Origin: Mycobacterium gordonae
Lineage (GTDB): Bacteria; Actinomycetota; Actinomycetes; Mycobacteriales; Mycobacteriaceae
DNA length: 64,000 nt
Direction of reading: 5' to 3'
NCBI RefSeq assembly: GCF_001417955.2
Contig: NZ_LKTM01000057.1
Coordinates: forward strand, 29,217-93,216
Shown here: piece by piece, positions 28,987-37,523 of the stretch
Layout of the letters: each line of letters starts with the position of its first letter
How positions within the stretch are numbered: the stretch's first letter is position 1
Translations under genes and position numbers: made by a program
The notes under the pieces: model-generated
The model's input: the letters and a program-made list of their open reading frames with translations, nothing else
What the model was told of the DNA's origin: nothing
Database searches by the model: none

Positions 28987-29181
28987 GTGGGTGACCTACC
29001 TGGTTCTCAGAGCGACAGCGCAGCACGGAAGACATCGGGGCCGCCGGTGCGGCCGTTGTCGTCGGACCAGCAGCCGGCCACCAAGGCCGACCTGTATGCC
29101 GCGGTGGATGCCATGCGCGCCGACATGCGTGAACTGCTCGAGCAGATCAGCACGCTGATCAAGGACGCGACGCAGAAGTAG
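28987..29181 (+). CDS. Small hypothetical protein with a helical C-terminus
   Basis: A 64-residue frame with a disordered, polar first half and an amphipathic helix at residues 33-62 (KADLYAAVDAMRADMRELLEQ and on) with heptad-like leucines and methionines. GTG start at 28987. The stop is 10 bases before the epoxide hydrolase start, so co-expression is likely. There is no recognisable family. It is listed because the codon use and tight spacing look genic, but it could be non-coding. Confidence 0.45.
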   Translation: MGDLPGSQSDSAARKTSGPPVRPLSSDQQPATKADLYAAVDAMRADMRELLEQISTLIKDATQK

Positions 29182-29191
29182 GGTCGAGCGG

Positions 29192-30316
29192 GTGAAGCCG
29201 TTTCGGATCGACGTTCCCGACGACGTACTCGACGATCTGCGCGCGCGCCTGGCCCGCACCCGGTGGCCGGAAGCCGAGTGCGTGGACGACTGGAGCCAGG
29301 GCATCCCGTTGCGCTACACCCGCGATCTGGCCGCCTACTGGGCCGACGACTACGACTGGCGGGCCCGCGAGGCGGCGTTGAACCGCTTCGACCACTTCAC
29401 GGACCAGTTCGACGGCCTGGACATCCACTTCATTCATCAGCGCTCCCCGCACGACGACGCCTTCCCGCTGCTGATCACCCATGGCTGGCCCGGGTCGATC
29501 GTGGAGTTCCACAAGGTCATCGAGCCGCTGACCAACCCCACGGCGCATGGCGGCCGTGCGCAGGACGCCTTCCACGTGGTGTGCCCTTCGCTGCCGGGCT
29601 ACGGATTCTCCGGCAAACCCGGCCGCACCGGATGGGGTGTGGAGAAGATCGCGCTGGTGTGGGAGGAGCTGATGACCCGCCTGGGATACGAGCGCTACGG
29701 CGCCCAGGGCGGTGACTGGGGCGCGGCCGTCACCAGCCAGATCGGCCGCAATGAGGGCAACTGCGTGGCGATCCACCTCAACATGCCGCTGGGCATGCCC
29801 ACCGCGGAGACCATGGCCGATCCCACCGCCGAGGAGAAGTCGGCCCTGGCCGCGCTGGCCGAGCACCGCAAGAACGGAACCGGATACTCCAAGCAGCAGT
29901 CCACCCGGCCGCAGACGGTGGGCTACGGGCTGGTCGATTCCCCGGTGGGTCAGCTGGCCTGGATCGTCGAGAAGTTTCAGGCCTGGATGGACTGTGACGG
30001 CCACCCGGAGAACGTGCTCACGCGAGACGAGTTGCTGGACAACGTGATGATGTACTGGGTGACCGAAACCGCGGCATCCTCAGAGCGGCTGTACCGGGAG
30101 AGTTTCAAGAAGTGGGGTGACACCACCCGGGTCGAGGTGCCCACGGGCGTCGCGTCTTTCCCGAAGGAGATCCTGCGGGCGCCGCGACGCTGGTGCGAGC
30201 CGAACTTCAACATCACCCATTGGACGACCATGCCGCGAGGTGGGCATTTCGCGGCGTTTGAGCAACCGGAGCTGTTCGTGGCAGACGTGCGGAAGTTCTT
30301 CGCGACGGTGCGCTGA
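29192..30316 (+). CDS. Epoxide hydrolase, microsomal (EphN) type
   Basis: A 374-residue alpha/beta hydrolase with the N-terminal epoxide hydrolase lid domain (residues 3-100, FRIDVPDDVLDDLRARLART and RYTRDLAAYWADDYDWRARE). The oxyanion-hole motif is HGWPGS at about residues 99-104, the nucleophile is Asp175 in QGGDWGAAVTS, and the catalytic His352 is in PRGGHFAAFEQP. Enzymes of this family open epoxides to diols and include juvenile-hormone and xenobiotic hydrolases. GTG start at 29192, 10 bases after the small frame. The substrate is unknown. Confidence 0.88.
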   Translation: MKPFRIDVPDDVLDDLRARLARTRWPEAECVDDWSQGIPLRYTRDLAAYWADDYDWRAREAALNRFDHFTDQFDGLDIHFIHQRSPHDDAFPLLITHGWPGSIVEFHKVIEPLTNPTAHGGRAQDAFHVVCPSLPGYGFSGKPGRTGWGVEKIALVWEELMTRLGYERYGAQGGDWGAAVTSQIGRNEGNCVAIHLNMPLGMPTAETMADPTAEEKSALAALAEHRKNGTGYSKQQSTRPQTVGYGLVDSPVGQLAWIVEKFQAWMDCDGHPENVLTRDELLDNVMMYWVTETAASSERLYRESFKKWGDTTRVEVPTGVASFPKEILRAPRRWCEPNFNITHWTTMPRGGHFAAFEQPELFVADVRKFFATVR

Positions 30317-30355
30317 TGCGGTTGCCGCCGACGGTACAACAGGACGGGATGCCCG

Positions 30356-31171
30356 CTAAACCACCCGCCAGCCCCGGCGTGCGCGAAACCGCATGTCCCA
30401 CAGGTAGATTCGATAGATCAGCAGCCAGGTTCGGTGCGGTATCAGCCGGTCGGCCACCCGCAGCGCCGAAAGCAGCAACTCGAACCGGGCCTGCTGGGAT
30501 TGCGACCAGTCCAGCCGCATCATCGTGCGGAATTCCGGCGCGAGAAACCCCGTCGTCGCGAACAGGTTGAACGGGCCGGCCAGCACGCGCAGGGGCCAGG
30601 GCAGGAACGCCATCGAGGCCACCCCGCGCAGGTGCTCCCGCACCGGCGGGTCGATCCGCAGTTCGTCCAGGGAGCGCTTCCAGTATTCGTCGAAGGCGAC
30701 GCGGTCGGACGGCCACATCCGCTCGGGCACCTGCAGGGTGGTGCCCAGTCGTTTGGCGTCCTGGTAGACGGCGTCGGCGGCCGCATCCTCGAGCGGCCCA
30801 TGCAGAAACTCGTGCTGCTCGACGTAGTAGCGGTACAGGCAGCCGGCGACCCACAGCTGCAGCGCGGGATCGAAGGCGCGGTAGGCCACCGGGCTCGACG
30901 GCGTCGAGCGGACCTGACGGTGCGCGACGTCGACCGCCTTTCGGATCAGTTTGCGGTCGGCCTCCGTGCCGATGGTGGCCACCGCCAGGTAGGTCCCCGT
31001 GGTGCGGGCCCGCTTGAAGGGATGCTTGTAGACGTTGCCGCTGTCCACCGGGCTCTCCAGCACGCCGTAACCGACCCCCGGCAACGACAGCTGCATGATC
31101 ACGTTCGCCGCCGGCAGTAGCAACGCCGCGGGGTTGAGCAGGTCGGCGACCCTTGTGACCGGCCGCTTCAT
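30356..31171 (-). CDS. MpaB-like oxygenase family protein (DUF2236)
   Basis: A 271-residue member of the DUF2236/MpaB/latex-clearing-protein-like family of haem proteins, equivalent in position to Rv2237. Typical features are [28 protein letters not shown] near the N-terminus, [23 protein letters not shown], and a central His-rich part ([19 protein letters not shown]). In relatives such as MpaB/Lcp, histidines bind haem. ATG 31171 is chosen over 31225 because GAGGAC lies just upstream. The substrate is unknown. Confidence 0.78.
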   Translation of the reverse strand: MKRPVTRVADLLNPAALLLPAANVIMQLSLPGVGYGVLESPVDSGNVYKHPFKRARTTGTYLAVATIGTEADRKLIRKAVDVAHRQVRSTPSSPVAYRAFDPALQLWVAGCLYRYYVEQHEFLHGPLEDAAADAVYQDAKRLGTTLQVPERMWPSDRVAFDEYWKRSLDELRIDPPVREHLRGVASMAFLPWPLRVLAGPFNLFATTGFLAPEFRTMMRLDWSQSQQARFELLLSALRVADRLIPHRTWLLIYRIYLWDMRFRARRGWRVV

Positions 31172-31205
31172 CGCGGTCCTCGTGTCATGGTCCGAGTAGA
31201 CCACA

Positions 31206-31215
31206 TCACATGTGA
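31206..31215. promoter_or_regulatory. Perfect 10-base palindrome TCACATGTGA
   Basis: It sits in the 98-base divergent region between the DUF2236 gene and a small membrane protein gene. A perfect palindrome here fits a dimeric regulator site. It resembles the half-site order of CRP/FNR-type boxes reversed, but I cannot assign a regulator. Confidence 0.35.
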
Positions 31216-31269
31216 CCGACTTCACCGCAGATGAAGGTTAGACCGGCTGGAAACGGGCATTTTGGACAC

Positions 31270-31443
31270 ATGTCAATCGAACCGTCAGTCGGCGAGCCCG
31301 ATGTCAGGGCGGCCAAGTTGACCCATCTGTTCCAGATCGGACGCTCGCAGGCCGCCTACAACTACGTCCCCGAGATGTGGTGGATGCTGGCGGCGCAGTT
31401 CATCGTCCTGATCACATTGCTCGTCGTCGTGGTGGTGATCTAG
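31270..31443 (+). CDS. Small single-pass membrane protein
   Basis: A 57-residue protein with a soluble N-terminus (MSIEPSVGEPDVRAAKLTHL) and one strong membrane helix at the C-terminus (about residues 36-57, MLAAQFIVLITLLVVVVVI). ATG 31270 is preferred; the frame opens at 31231. It lies 34 bases before cobD and corresponds in position to the small Rv2237A gene. Function is unknown. Confidence 0.6.
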   Translation: MSIEPSVGEPDVRAAKLTHLFQIGRSQAAYNYVPEMWWMLAAQFIVLITLLVVVVVI

Positions 31444-31477
31444 CCGCCGGCCACTGCCGGTGTGAGACGCTGCCCGG

Positions 31478-32476
31478 GTGTTCTCGACGGCGGGGCAGGC
31501 CCGATTTCTCGGCGTTGTCGCCGGTTATCTCGCCGACCTCACGTTCGCCGACCCGGCCCGAGGTCATCCCGTTGCCCTGTTCGGCAGGGTGGCGGCCGAG
31601 TTGGAACGGGTCAGCTATCGAGACAGCAAAACCGCCGGAGCGCTGCACGTCAGCCTGCTGGTAGGCGGGGCCGGATGGCTCGGCGCGGCCCTGCAACATC
31701 GCGCCGGCCCGGTCCCGGCCACTGCGCTGGCGACCTGGGCGTCGCTGGGTGGAACCTCGCTGGCCCGTACCGGGAGTCGCATGGCCTCGCTGCTGGACGA
31801 CGGCGACGTCGACGGTGCCCGAGCCCTGCTGCCGTCATTGTGCGGGCGCGATCCGGCCGCCCTGGATGAGGCGGGGCTGACGCGCGCGGCGCTCGAGTCG
31901 GTCGCCGAGAACACCTCCGACGCGCAGGTAGCGCCCCTGCTGTGGGCCGCGGCCGGCGGCGCGCCCGCGGTATCGGCGTACCGGGCAATCAACACCTTGG
32001 ACGCCATGGTCGGCTACCGGTCCCCGCGCTACCTCCGATTCGGTTGGGCCGCAGCACGATTGGACGATCTGGCGAACTACGTCGGCGCGCGGGTGACTGC
32101 CGGGCTGGTGGTGGGGTGCGCCCCGCTGATCGGGGGCTCATCCGGCGGTGCGGTGCGGGCATGGCGACGCGACGCGAGCCGGCATCCCAGTCCCAACGCC
32201 GGCGTCGTCGAGGCCGCCTTCGCGGGAGCGCTGGGGGTACGGCTCGGCGGTCCCACCCAGTACCGCCACGAACTGCAGATCCGGCCGACGCTGGGCGACG
32301 GCCGGACGCCCACCGTGGGCGACCTGCGCCGCGCGGTGCGGCTGTCGCGGACGGTGCAGGCGGCCGCCGCCACACTGGCCGCGCTGGTTTGCGTTTGCGT
32401 CGCACCGAACGTGTTCTCAGGGCGGGGATTCGGCGATTTTTCCGCCCTCAGATCACGCTCGGCGACCAGGCGCTAA
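31478..32476 (+). CDS. cobD: Adenosylcobinamide-phosphate synthase CobD
   Basis: Membrane enzyme of the cobalamin pathway that attaches aminopropanol (phosphate) to adenosylcobyric acid. It is 332 residues. Family features are GYLADLTFADPARGHPVALFGRV at the N-terminus, LTRAALESVAENTSDAQVAPLLW (about residues 132-154), NTLDAMVGYRSPRYLRFGWA and DASRHPSPNAGVVEAAFAGALGVRLGG (about residues 230-256). The GTG start at 31478 agrees with the conserved N-terminus. The last 30 or so residues (NVFSGRGFGDFSALRSRSATRR) have an odd, low-conservation look and overlap the convergent SURF1-like gene by four bases. Confidence 0.92.
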   Translation: MFSTAGQARFLGVVAGYLADLTFADPARGHPVALFGRVAAELERVSYRDSKTAGALHVSLLVGGAGWLGAALQHRAGPVPATALATWASLGGTSLARTGSRMASLLDDGDVDGARALLPSLCGRDPAALDEAGLTRAALESVAENTSDAQVAPLLWAAAGGAPAVSAYRAINTLDAMVGYRSPRYLRFGWAAARLDDLANYVGARVTAGLVVGCAPLIGGSSGGAVRAWRRDASRHPSPNAGVVEAAFAGALGVRLGGPTQYRHELQIRPTLGDGRTPTVGDLRRAVRLSRTVQAAAATLAALVCVCVAPNVFSGRGFGDFSALRSRSATRR

Positions 32477-33300
32477 CGACGGCGGCCGTAACGGTCGGCG
32501 AGCTTGTCCTCGACGGTCATCGTGGGCGGCTTCTGCTCGGCAGGCGCCTGACTTTGCTTGTCTCGGCGCCGCGCACGCACCTCGGAATACACGAAATAGC
32601 CCAGCGCGATCGGCGCCAGCACCCCGAACAGCACCCACTGGATGCCATAGGAGAGATACGGTCCGGCGTCCAGGTGCGGCACCCCGATGACGCCGAGACC
32701 ACCCGGCTGGTTCTCGACCAGCTGCAGATAGGACCCCGCCAGCGGCACGCCGGCGAGGGCCGCGACCTGGCCGGTGCTCACCGAATACACCTGCTGATAG
32801 CTGTCCCGGGTGAACGGGTCCTTGCCCTGCACCACCGGCTCGGAGTCGCGCAGCCGCGCGGTGATCGTCACCGGCTGCGTGGGCGGCGCCGGGATCGGCG
32901 GCACGTGCGAACCCTGCTCGGGCCGCACGAAGCCGCGGTCGACCAGCACGGTCGGCCCGTCGTCGACGGCGAACGGCATCAGCACCTCGAACGCCTGCTC
33001 GCCGTCGATCACCCGCAGCCGGGCCAGCACCCGGACCTCCGGCAGGTAGTGCCCGGTCGCGGTCACCTGCCGCCACTGGGCGCCGGGCGCAGACGAATCC
33101 TGCTGAGGCAGAAGGGTTTTCAGAGCAACGGGCGGTGTGTTCAGGGAGTCGGCGATCTGCTGGTTCTCCCGCGACGTCCGGGTGTTCTTACCCAGCTGCC
33201 ACGGCGCTAGCACGGTGAAACACAGGTAGGTGAACGCGACGCACACCAGAATCAGCGCCACCCAGCCCGGCCGCAGCAGGAACCGCAACCGCCTGGCCAT
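32473..33300 (-). CDS. SURF1-like cytochrome oxidase biogenesis protein
   Basis: A 275-residue membrane protein of the SURF1 family (Rv2235-like), linked to haem a insertion or cytochrome oxidase assembly. It has two membrane helices, one at each end (about residues 11-33 and 218-240), enclosing an extracytoplasmic domain with the family blocks APWQLGKNTRTSRENQQI, VLVDRGFVRP and YLSYGIQWVLFG. A charged cytoplasmic tail (RARRRDKQSQAPAEQKPP and on) follows. The start overlaps the ptpA stop (33300), so ptkA, ptpA and this gene form one unit. It is convergent with cobD. Confidence 0.85.
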   Translation of the reverse strand: MARRLRFLLRPGWVALILVCVAFTYLCFTVLAPWQLGKNTRTSRENQQIADSLNTPPVALKTLLPQQDSSAPGAQWRQVTATGHYLPEVRVLARLRVIDGEQAFEVLMPFAVDDGPTVLVDRGFVRPEQGSHVPPIPAPPTQPVTITARLRDSEPVVQGKDPFTRDSYQQVYSVSTGQVAALAGVPLAGSYLQLVENQPGGLGVIGVPHLDAGPYLSYGIQWVLFGVLAPIALGYFVYSEVRARRRDKQSQAPAEQKPPTMTVEDKLADRYGRRR

Positions 33301-33794
33301 CAGCCGTACCCGTTCTGCGCGAGTCTCTCGTCGACCCAGTCGTGCAGACCCGGCAGCGCGGCCTCGATTACGACGAACGCCGTCTCGAAATCGCTGTGGT
33401 CCCCGTAATAGGGGTCCTCGACGTCGGGGGTGTGGGCGCCCGAGCGGGGGTCGAACGAGCGCAGCATCCGCAACCGGTCGTCCTCGACCCCGAGCTGCCG
33501 GAGCAGCCGCTGATGATTGCGCCCCAGGGCGATGACCAGGTCCGCGGCAAGGTGGTCGTCGTCCACCTGAGCCGCGCGGTGGGCGGTGGGGTAGCCGTGG
33601 TCGCGCAGCACCCGCTTGGCCCGCACGTCGGCTCCCTCACCGGCATGCCAGCTGCCGGTGCCGGCGCTGGTGACGCGCACGAGGTCGCCGAGACCGCGTT
33701 CGGAGATCTGATGGGCGAACATCTTCTCGGCCATCGGCGAACGGCAGATGTTGCCGGAGCACACGAACGTCACGTGCAGCCGTGGATCAGACAC
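33300..33794 (-). CDS. ptpA: Low-molecular-weight protein tyrosine phosphatase PtpA
   Basis: Secreted low-molecular-weight tyrosine phosphatase, which in M. tuberculosis blocks phagosome acidification. It is 164 residues. The catalytic loop is C12SGNICRS (CX5RS, near the N-terminus as in this class) and the general-acid Asp lies in VEDPYYGDHSDF, including the tandem Tyr that is phosphorylated by PtkA in M. tuberculosis (known for that protein, not shown here). It overlaps both neighbours (SURF1-like gene and ptkA) by 1-8 bases, which implies tight coupling. Confidence 0.94.
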   Translation of the reverse strand: MSDPRLHVTFVCSGNICRSPMAEKMFAHQISERGLGDLVRVTSAGTGSWHAGEGADVRAKRVLRDHGYPTAHRAAQVDDDHLAADLVIALGRNHQRLLRQLGVEDDRLRMLRSFDPRSGAHTPDVEDPYYGDHSDFETAFVVIEAALPGLHDWVDERLAQNGYG

Positions 33795-34560
33795 CTAACG
33801 CCCTCCGCAATTCGTCGATCGTCTCGACGTGGGTCACCCCGGTCAACGTGATCGGGTCGGTGAAGTCGCCCCGCCCGTAACCCCAGCCGACCACCACCGT
33901 GTCGATGCCGTGCGCGGCCGCGCCGTGGACGTCGTGACTGCGGTCGCCGACCATCAGGACACGCTCGGGCAATGGCTGGAGCTGCGCCAGCGCGTGCGCC
34001 AGGACATCGGTCTTGGACTTGCGGGTGCCGTCGGGACTGGCGCCGGCGATGACCTCGAAGTGCTGGTCGAGCTCGAAGTGGGCGAGGATGCGGCGGGCCG
34101 TCGGCTCCAGCTTGGAAGTCGCCACCGCCAGGCGCACCCCGGCGGCCTGCAGGTCGGCCAGCAGCGGCGCGATGCCGTCGAACAGGCTGTTCATCGCCCA
34201 GCCCCGGCTGCCGTACTCGGCCCGGAAAGCCGTGAACGCCTCGTCGGCGCGCCCGTCGAGTTCCATGGCGTGGAACGTCTCGTCCATCGGGGGGCCGACG
34301 ATGCGGGCGGCGAGATCGCCGTCGGGAATCGGGGCACCGATGTGGGTAAGCGCATGCCTGAAGCTCGCCACGATGCCGTCGGCCGAATCGGTGAGGGTGC
34401 CGTCGAGATCGAAGATGACGAGTTCGGCCTTCGCGGCGTTGATCGAGCCTGTCACGTGTTCATTGTCGTTGATCGCGAAGTTCGGACATGGCGGGCACCG
34501 GTTTGTGCGCCCGGACGACAGGGCGTGCGGTCCTGCAGGAGGTACTCGGCGCTGGGGCAA
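33787..34560 (-). CDS. ptkA: PtkA, HAD-fold protein tyrosine kinase
   Basis: A HAD superfamily protein equivalent to Rv2232/PtkA, an unusual tyrosine kinase that phosphorylates PtpA. With the TTG start at 34560 it has 257 residues: a basic, Pro-rich N-terminal tail (1-45) and then the HAD core with motif I DLDGTLTD (Asp51, Asp53), motif II in AVATSKLEP, and motif IV MVGDRSHDVHGAAAHG. The core alone looks like a phosphoglycolate phosphatase-type enzyme. A shorter start (GTG 34455) would drop the tail. It overlaps ptpA by eight bases and is divergent from cobC. Confidence 0.85.
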   Translation of the reverse strand: MPQRRVPPAGPHALSSGRTNRCPPCPNFAINDNEHVTGSINAAKAELVIFDLDGTLTDSADGIVASFRHALTHIGAPIPDGDLAARIVGPPMDETFHAMELDGRADEAFTAFRAEYGSRGWAMNSLFDGIAPLLADLQAAGVRLAVATSKLEPTARRILAHFELDQHFEVIAGASPDGTRKSKTDVLAHALAQLQPLPERVLMVGDRSHDVHGAAAHGIDTVVVGWGYGRGDFTDPITLTGVTHVETIDELRRALGV

Positions 34561-34586
34561 TACCCGCGCGCACTAGTGTTTCTGTG

Positions 34587-35645
34587 ATGGCGGGTCTTGA
34601 TCCGAGCGCGTCGAGTCGTATTGTGCGCGCGCGTTATCACGGCGATCAGGACGCGGCGCCCGGCATGCTGGATTTCGCCGTCAACGTCCGTCGCGCCCAA
34701 CCGCCGTCGTGGTTGGTCCAGCAGTTGAGCGCCCGGCTTCCGGACCTGGCCCGCTACCCGAGCGCCGCCGACGTGCTCGCGGCGCAGGAAGCCGTGGCCG
34801 CACGGCATGGCCGGGCCCGCGACGAGGTGTTGCCGCTGGCCGGGGCGGCCGAGGGTTTCGCGTTGCTGAGCAACCTGCGTCCGCGACGCGCGGCGATCAT
34901 CGCGCCGTCCTTCACCGAACCCGAGGCGGTGCTGAACTCGGCCGGTATCGCCGTGCAGCACGTCGTCCTACGACCCCCGTTCACCCTCGAGGCGGTGGAG
35001 GTGCCCGAGGATGCCGACCTGGTGGTGATCGGGAACCCGACCAACCCGACGGCGGTGCTGCACACGCGTGAGCAGGTGTTGGCGCTGCGCCGGCCGGGAC
35101 GGATCGTGGTGGTCGACGAGGCGTTCGCCGACTCCGTTCCCGGCGAGCCGCATTCGCTGGCCGGTGACGCGCCGCCGGACGTGCTGGTGCTGCGCAGCCT
35201 GACCAAGACCTGGGGACTGGCCGGGTTGCGGGTCGGCTACGCGCTGGGCGCGCCCGGTTTGCTGGCCCGGTTGACCGCCCAGCGTGCGCACTGGCCGGTG
35301 GGCACGCTGCAACTGACCGCCATCGCCGCCTGCTGCACCGAACGGGCCGTAGCCGAGGCTGCCGCGGATGCCGCCCGGTCGGTGGCCATGCGGGCCGCCA
35401 TGGTCGCGGGCCTGGAATCGGTGGGCCTCGAGGTGGTCGACGGCCGCGCCCCCTTCGTGCTGTTCGCCTGCCCCGATGCTGATCGGACCAGAAGGCGATT
35501 GCGCGACAAGGGAATTGCGGTTCGCCGATGCGACACCTTCGTCGGCCTGGACGAGCGTTACCTGCGGGCGGCGGTGCGACCCGAGTGGCCGCGGCTGGTC
35601 GAGTCGATTGCCCTGGAAGGCGTCCACGGCGGGAGCCGCCGATGA
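34587..35645 (+). CDS. cobC: Aminotransferase CobC (threonine-phosphate decarboxylase-like)
   Basis: PLP-dependent class I/II aminotransferase-fold protein of the histidinol-phosphate aminotransferase group, named CobC (Rv2231c) in cobalamin synthesis, where it may make the aminopropanol arm. It is 352 residues. Fold motifs are [11 protein letters not shown] (Asn-Pro-Thr-Asn), [12 protein letters not shown] (Asp that holds PLP), and [20 protein letters not shown] with the Schiff-base Lys in SLTKTW. ATG 34587 follows a TAGTGT -10-like element by seven bases, so a leaderless start is likely. It overlaps the next gene by ATGA. Confidence 0.88.
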   Translation: MAGLDPSASSRIVRARYHGDQDAAPGMLDFAVNVRRAQPPSWLVQQLSARLPDLARYPSAADVLAAQEAVAARHGRARDEVLPLAGAAEGFALLSNLRPRRAAIIAPSFTEPEAVLNSAGIAVQHVVLRPPFTLEAVEVPEDADLVVIGNPTNPTAVLHTREQVLALRRPGRIVVVDEAFADSVPGEPHSLAGDAPPDVLVLRSLTKTWGLAGLRVGYALGAPGLLARLTAQRAHWPVGTLQLTAIAACCTERAVAEAAADAARSVAMRAAMVAGLESVGLEVVDGRAPFVLFACPDADRTRRRLRDKGIAVRRCDTFVGLDERYLRAAVRPEWPRLVESIALEGVHGGSRR

Positions 35646-36763
35646 GCGTGCGACTGGCCGACGTCATCGAAGTGCTGGACGAGGCGTACCCGCCGCGGCT
35701 GGCCGAGTCGTGGGACTCGGTGGGCCTGGTGTGCGGTGATCCTGCCGATGAGGTCGAGTCGGTCACCATCGCGATCGACGCGACGGCCGACGTGGTCGAC
35801 GAGGTGCCCGACAACGGTCTGCTGCTGGCCCATCACCCGTTGCTGCTGCGTGGCGTCGACACCGTCGCGGCCAGCACGCCCAAGGGTGCGTTGATCCACC
35901 GCTTGATCCGGTCCGGCCGTGCGCTGTTCACTGCCCACACCAACGCCGATTCGGCGACACCGGGTGTGTCCGACGCGCTGGCCGACGCCCTCGGCCTGAC
36001 CGTCGAGGCCGTCCTGGACACCTCGCCGAGCGTTTCCCATCTGGACAAGTGGGTCATCTACGTCCCGGTGCAGAACGCGGAAGCGGTGCGGGAAGCGGTC
36101 TTCGCCGCCGGCGCCGGACACATCGGCGACTACTCGCACTGCAGCTGGAGCGTCACCGGCACCGGCCAGTTTCTGCCCCACGAAGGTGCTGCTCCGGCAA
36201 TTGGCAGTGTCGGTGCGGTCGAGCACGTCACCGAGGACCGGGTCGAAGTCATCGCGCCCGCCCGGGCACGCGGTGCCGTCCTGGCCGCGCTGCATGCCGC
36301 GCATCCCTACGAAGAGCCGGCGTTCGACATCTTCGCGCTGGAGCCGCCGCCGGCCGGGACCGGACTGGGGCGTATCGGCACGCTGGGGCGCCCTGAGCCG
36401 TTGCGCGACTTCGTCGCACGCGTCGGCGCCGCCTTGCCCCGAACGTCCTGGGGGGTGCGCGCCGGGGGTGACCCGGACCTGCCGGTATCGCGGGTGGCGG
36501 TCTGTGGCGGGGCGGGAGACTCGTTCCTGGGTGCGGTAGCCGCGGCGGACGTGCAGGCTTATGTCACATCCGATCTGCGGCACCATCCCGCCGACGAGCA
36601 TCTGCGGGCCTCACCGGTGGCGCTGATCGACGTCGCGCACTGGGCCAGCGAATTCCCGTGGTGTGCCCAGGCGGCAGATGTGCTGCGGTCCAGATTCGGA
36701 TCGCTGCCGGTGCGGGTATCCACCGTCCGCACCGACCCCTGGAACCTGAGAACCGAGTGCTGA
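35642..36763 (+). CDS. NIF3-family metal-binding protein with YqfO-type insert
   Basis: A 373-residue NIF3/DUF34 protein (Rv2230c-like). The metal-ligand motifs are present: [12 protein letters not shown] (about residues 61-72), [13 protein letters not shown], and the C-terminal RHHPADEH and [12 protein letters not shown]/CutA-like insert (about residues 130-235, starting [19 protein letters not shown]) is present, as in B. subtilis YqfO. The family is often labelled GTP cyclohydrolase 1 type 2, but the activity is unproven. The ATG at 35642 overlaps the cobC stop (ATGA). Confidence 0.87.
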   Translation: MSVRLADVIEVLDEAYPPRLAESWDSVGLVCGDPADEVESVTIAIDATADVVDEVPDNGLLLAHHPLLLRGVDTVAASTPKGALIHRLIRSGRALFTAHTNADSATPGVSDALADALGLTVEAVLDTSPSVSHLDKWVIYVPVQNAEAVREAVFAAGAGHIGDYSHCSWSVTGTGQFLPHEGAAPAIGSVGAVEHVTEDRVEVIAPARARGAVLAALHAAHPYEEPAFDIFALEPPPAGTGLGRIGTLGRPEPLRDFVARVGAALPRTSWGVRAGGDPDLPVSRVAVCGGAGDSFLGAVAAADVQAYVTSDLRHHPADEHLRASPVALIDVAHWASEFPWCAQAADVLRSRFGSLPVRVSTVRTDPWNLRTEC

Positions 36764-36785
36764 GAAAGAGACCTGGAGAGCAGTG

Positions 36786-37523
36786 ATGAAGGCCGATGTA
36801 GCACAGCAGCGTTCGCTACTGGAACTGGCGACGGTGGATGCTGAGCTGTCCCGGCTCGCGCACCGGAGCAGTCATCTGCCTGAGCGCGCCGCCTACGACC
36901 GGGTGCGCGGCGAGCACACCGCAGCCAGTGACCGGTTGGGTGCCGTGCGAATCGCATTGGAGGACTTGGACGCTCAGATAACACGGCTGGAGGCCGAGAT
37001 CGACGCGGTGCGCAAGCGGGAGGACCGGGACCGCTCGCTGCTCAGTTCGGGGGCCACCGACGCCAAGCATCAGGCCGACCTGCAGCACGAGTTGGAAACG
37101 CTGCAGCGCCGCCAGACCAGCCTGGAGGACTCGTTGCTGGAGGTGATGGAGCGCCGCGAGGAATTGCAGGCGCAGCAGGACGCCGAGTCCGGGACCGCCG
37201 ATGCATTGCAGGCCGAATTAACCGCCGCGCAGCAGGCTCTCGACACCGCGCTCGCCGAGTTGGAAACGGTCCGAGCGGAACACGCGTCGCGGCGCGACGC
37301 TCTGGCCGCCGGACTGAACCCCGATTTGTCGGCGCTCTACGAGCGGTTGCGCGCCGGGGGAGGGCCGGGAGCCGGGCAACTGCAGGGTCACCGGTGCGGC
37401 GCGTGCCGGATCGAGATCGGGCGCGGCGAATTGGCCCGCATCACCGCCGCGGCCGAAGATGAGGTACTGCGGTGCCCGGAGTGCGGCGCAATTTTATTGC
37501 GCGTCAAGGTTTTTGAGCAGTGA
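36786..37523 (+). CDS. Coiled-coil zinc-ribbon protein (Rv2229c-like)
   Basis: A 245-residue protein. Residues 1-180 form a long coiled-coil hairpin (RIALEDLDAQITRLEAEIDA and ETLQRRQTSLEDSLLEVMER are typical). The end is a zinc ribbon with two CxxC knuckles (HRCGACRIE and RCPECGAIL). Such proteins (CdsZ/DUF164 type) are conserved in bacteria; their exact role is unclear. ATG 36786 is chosen with GGAGAG upstream; GTG 36783 is in frame. The stop overlaps the RNase H start by GTGA (37520-37523). Confidence 0.85.
   Translation: MKADVAQQRSLLELATVDAELSRLAHRSSHLPERAAYDRVRGEHTAASDRLGAVRIALEDLDAQITRLEAEIDAVRKREDRDRSLLSSGATDAKHQADLQHELETLQRRQTSLEDSLLEVMERREELQAQQDAESGTADALQAELTAAQQALDTALAELETVRAEHASRRDALAAGLNPDLSALYERLRAGGGPGAGQLQGHRCGACRIEIGRGELARITAAAEDEVLRCPECGAILLRVKVFEQ

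Noticed and set aside
16730..31260. Search for a duplicated tRNA-Val 3' end (att site) or integrase
   Set aside because: No second copy of the tRNA 3' end and no recombinase gene were seen in the block.
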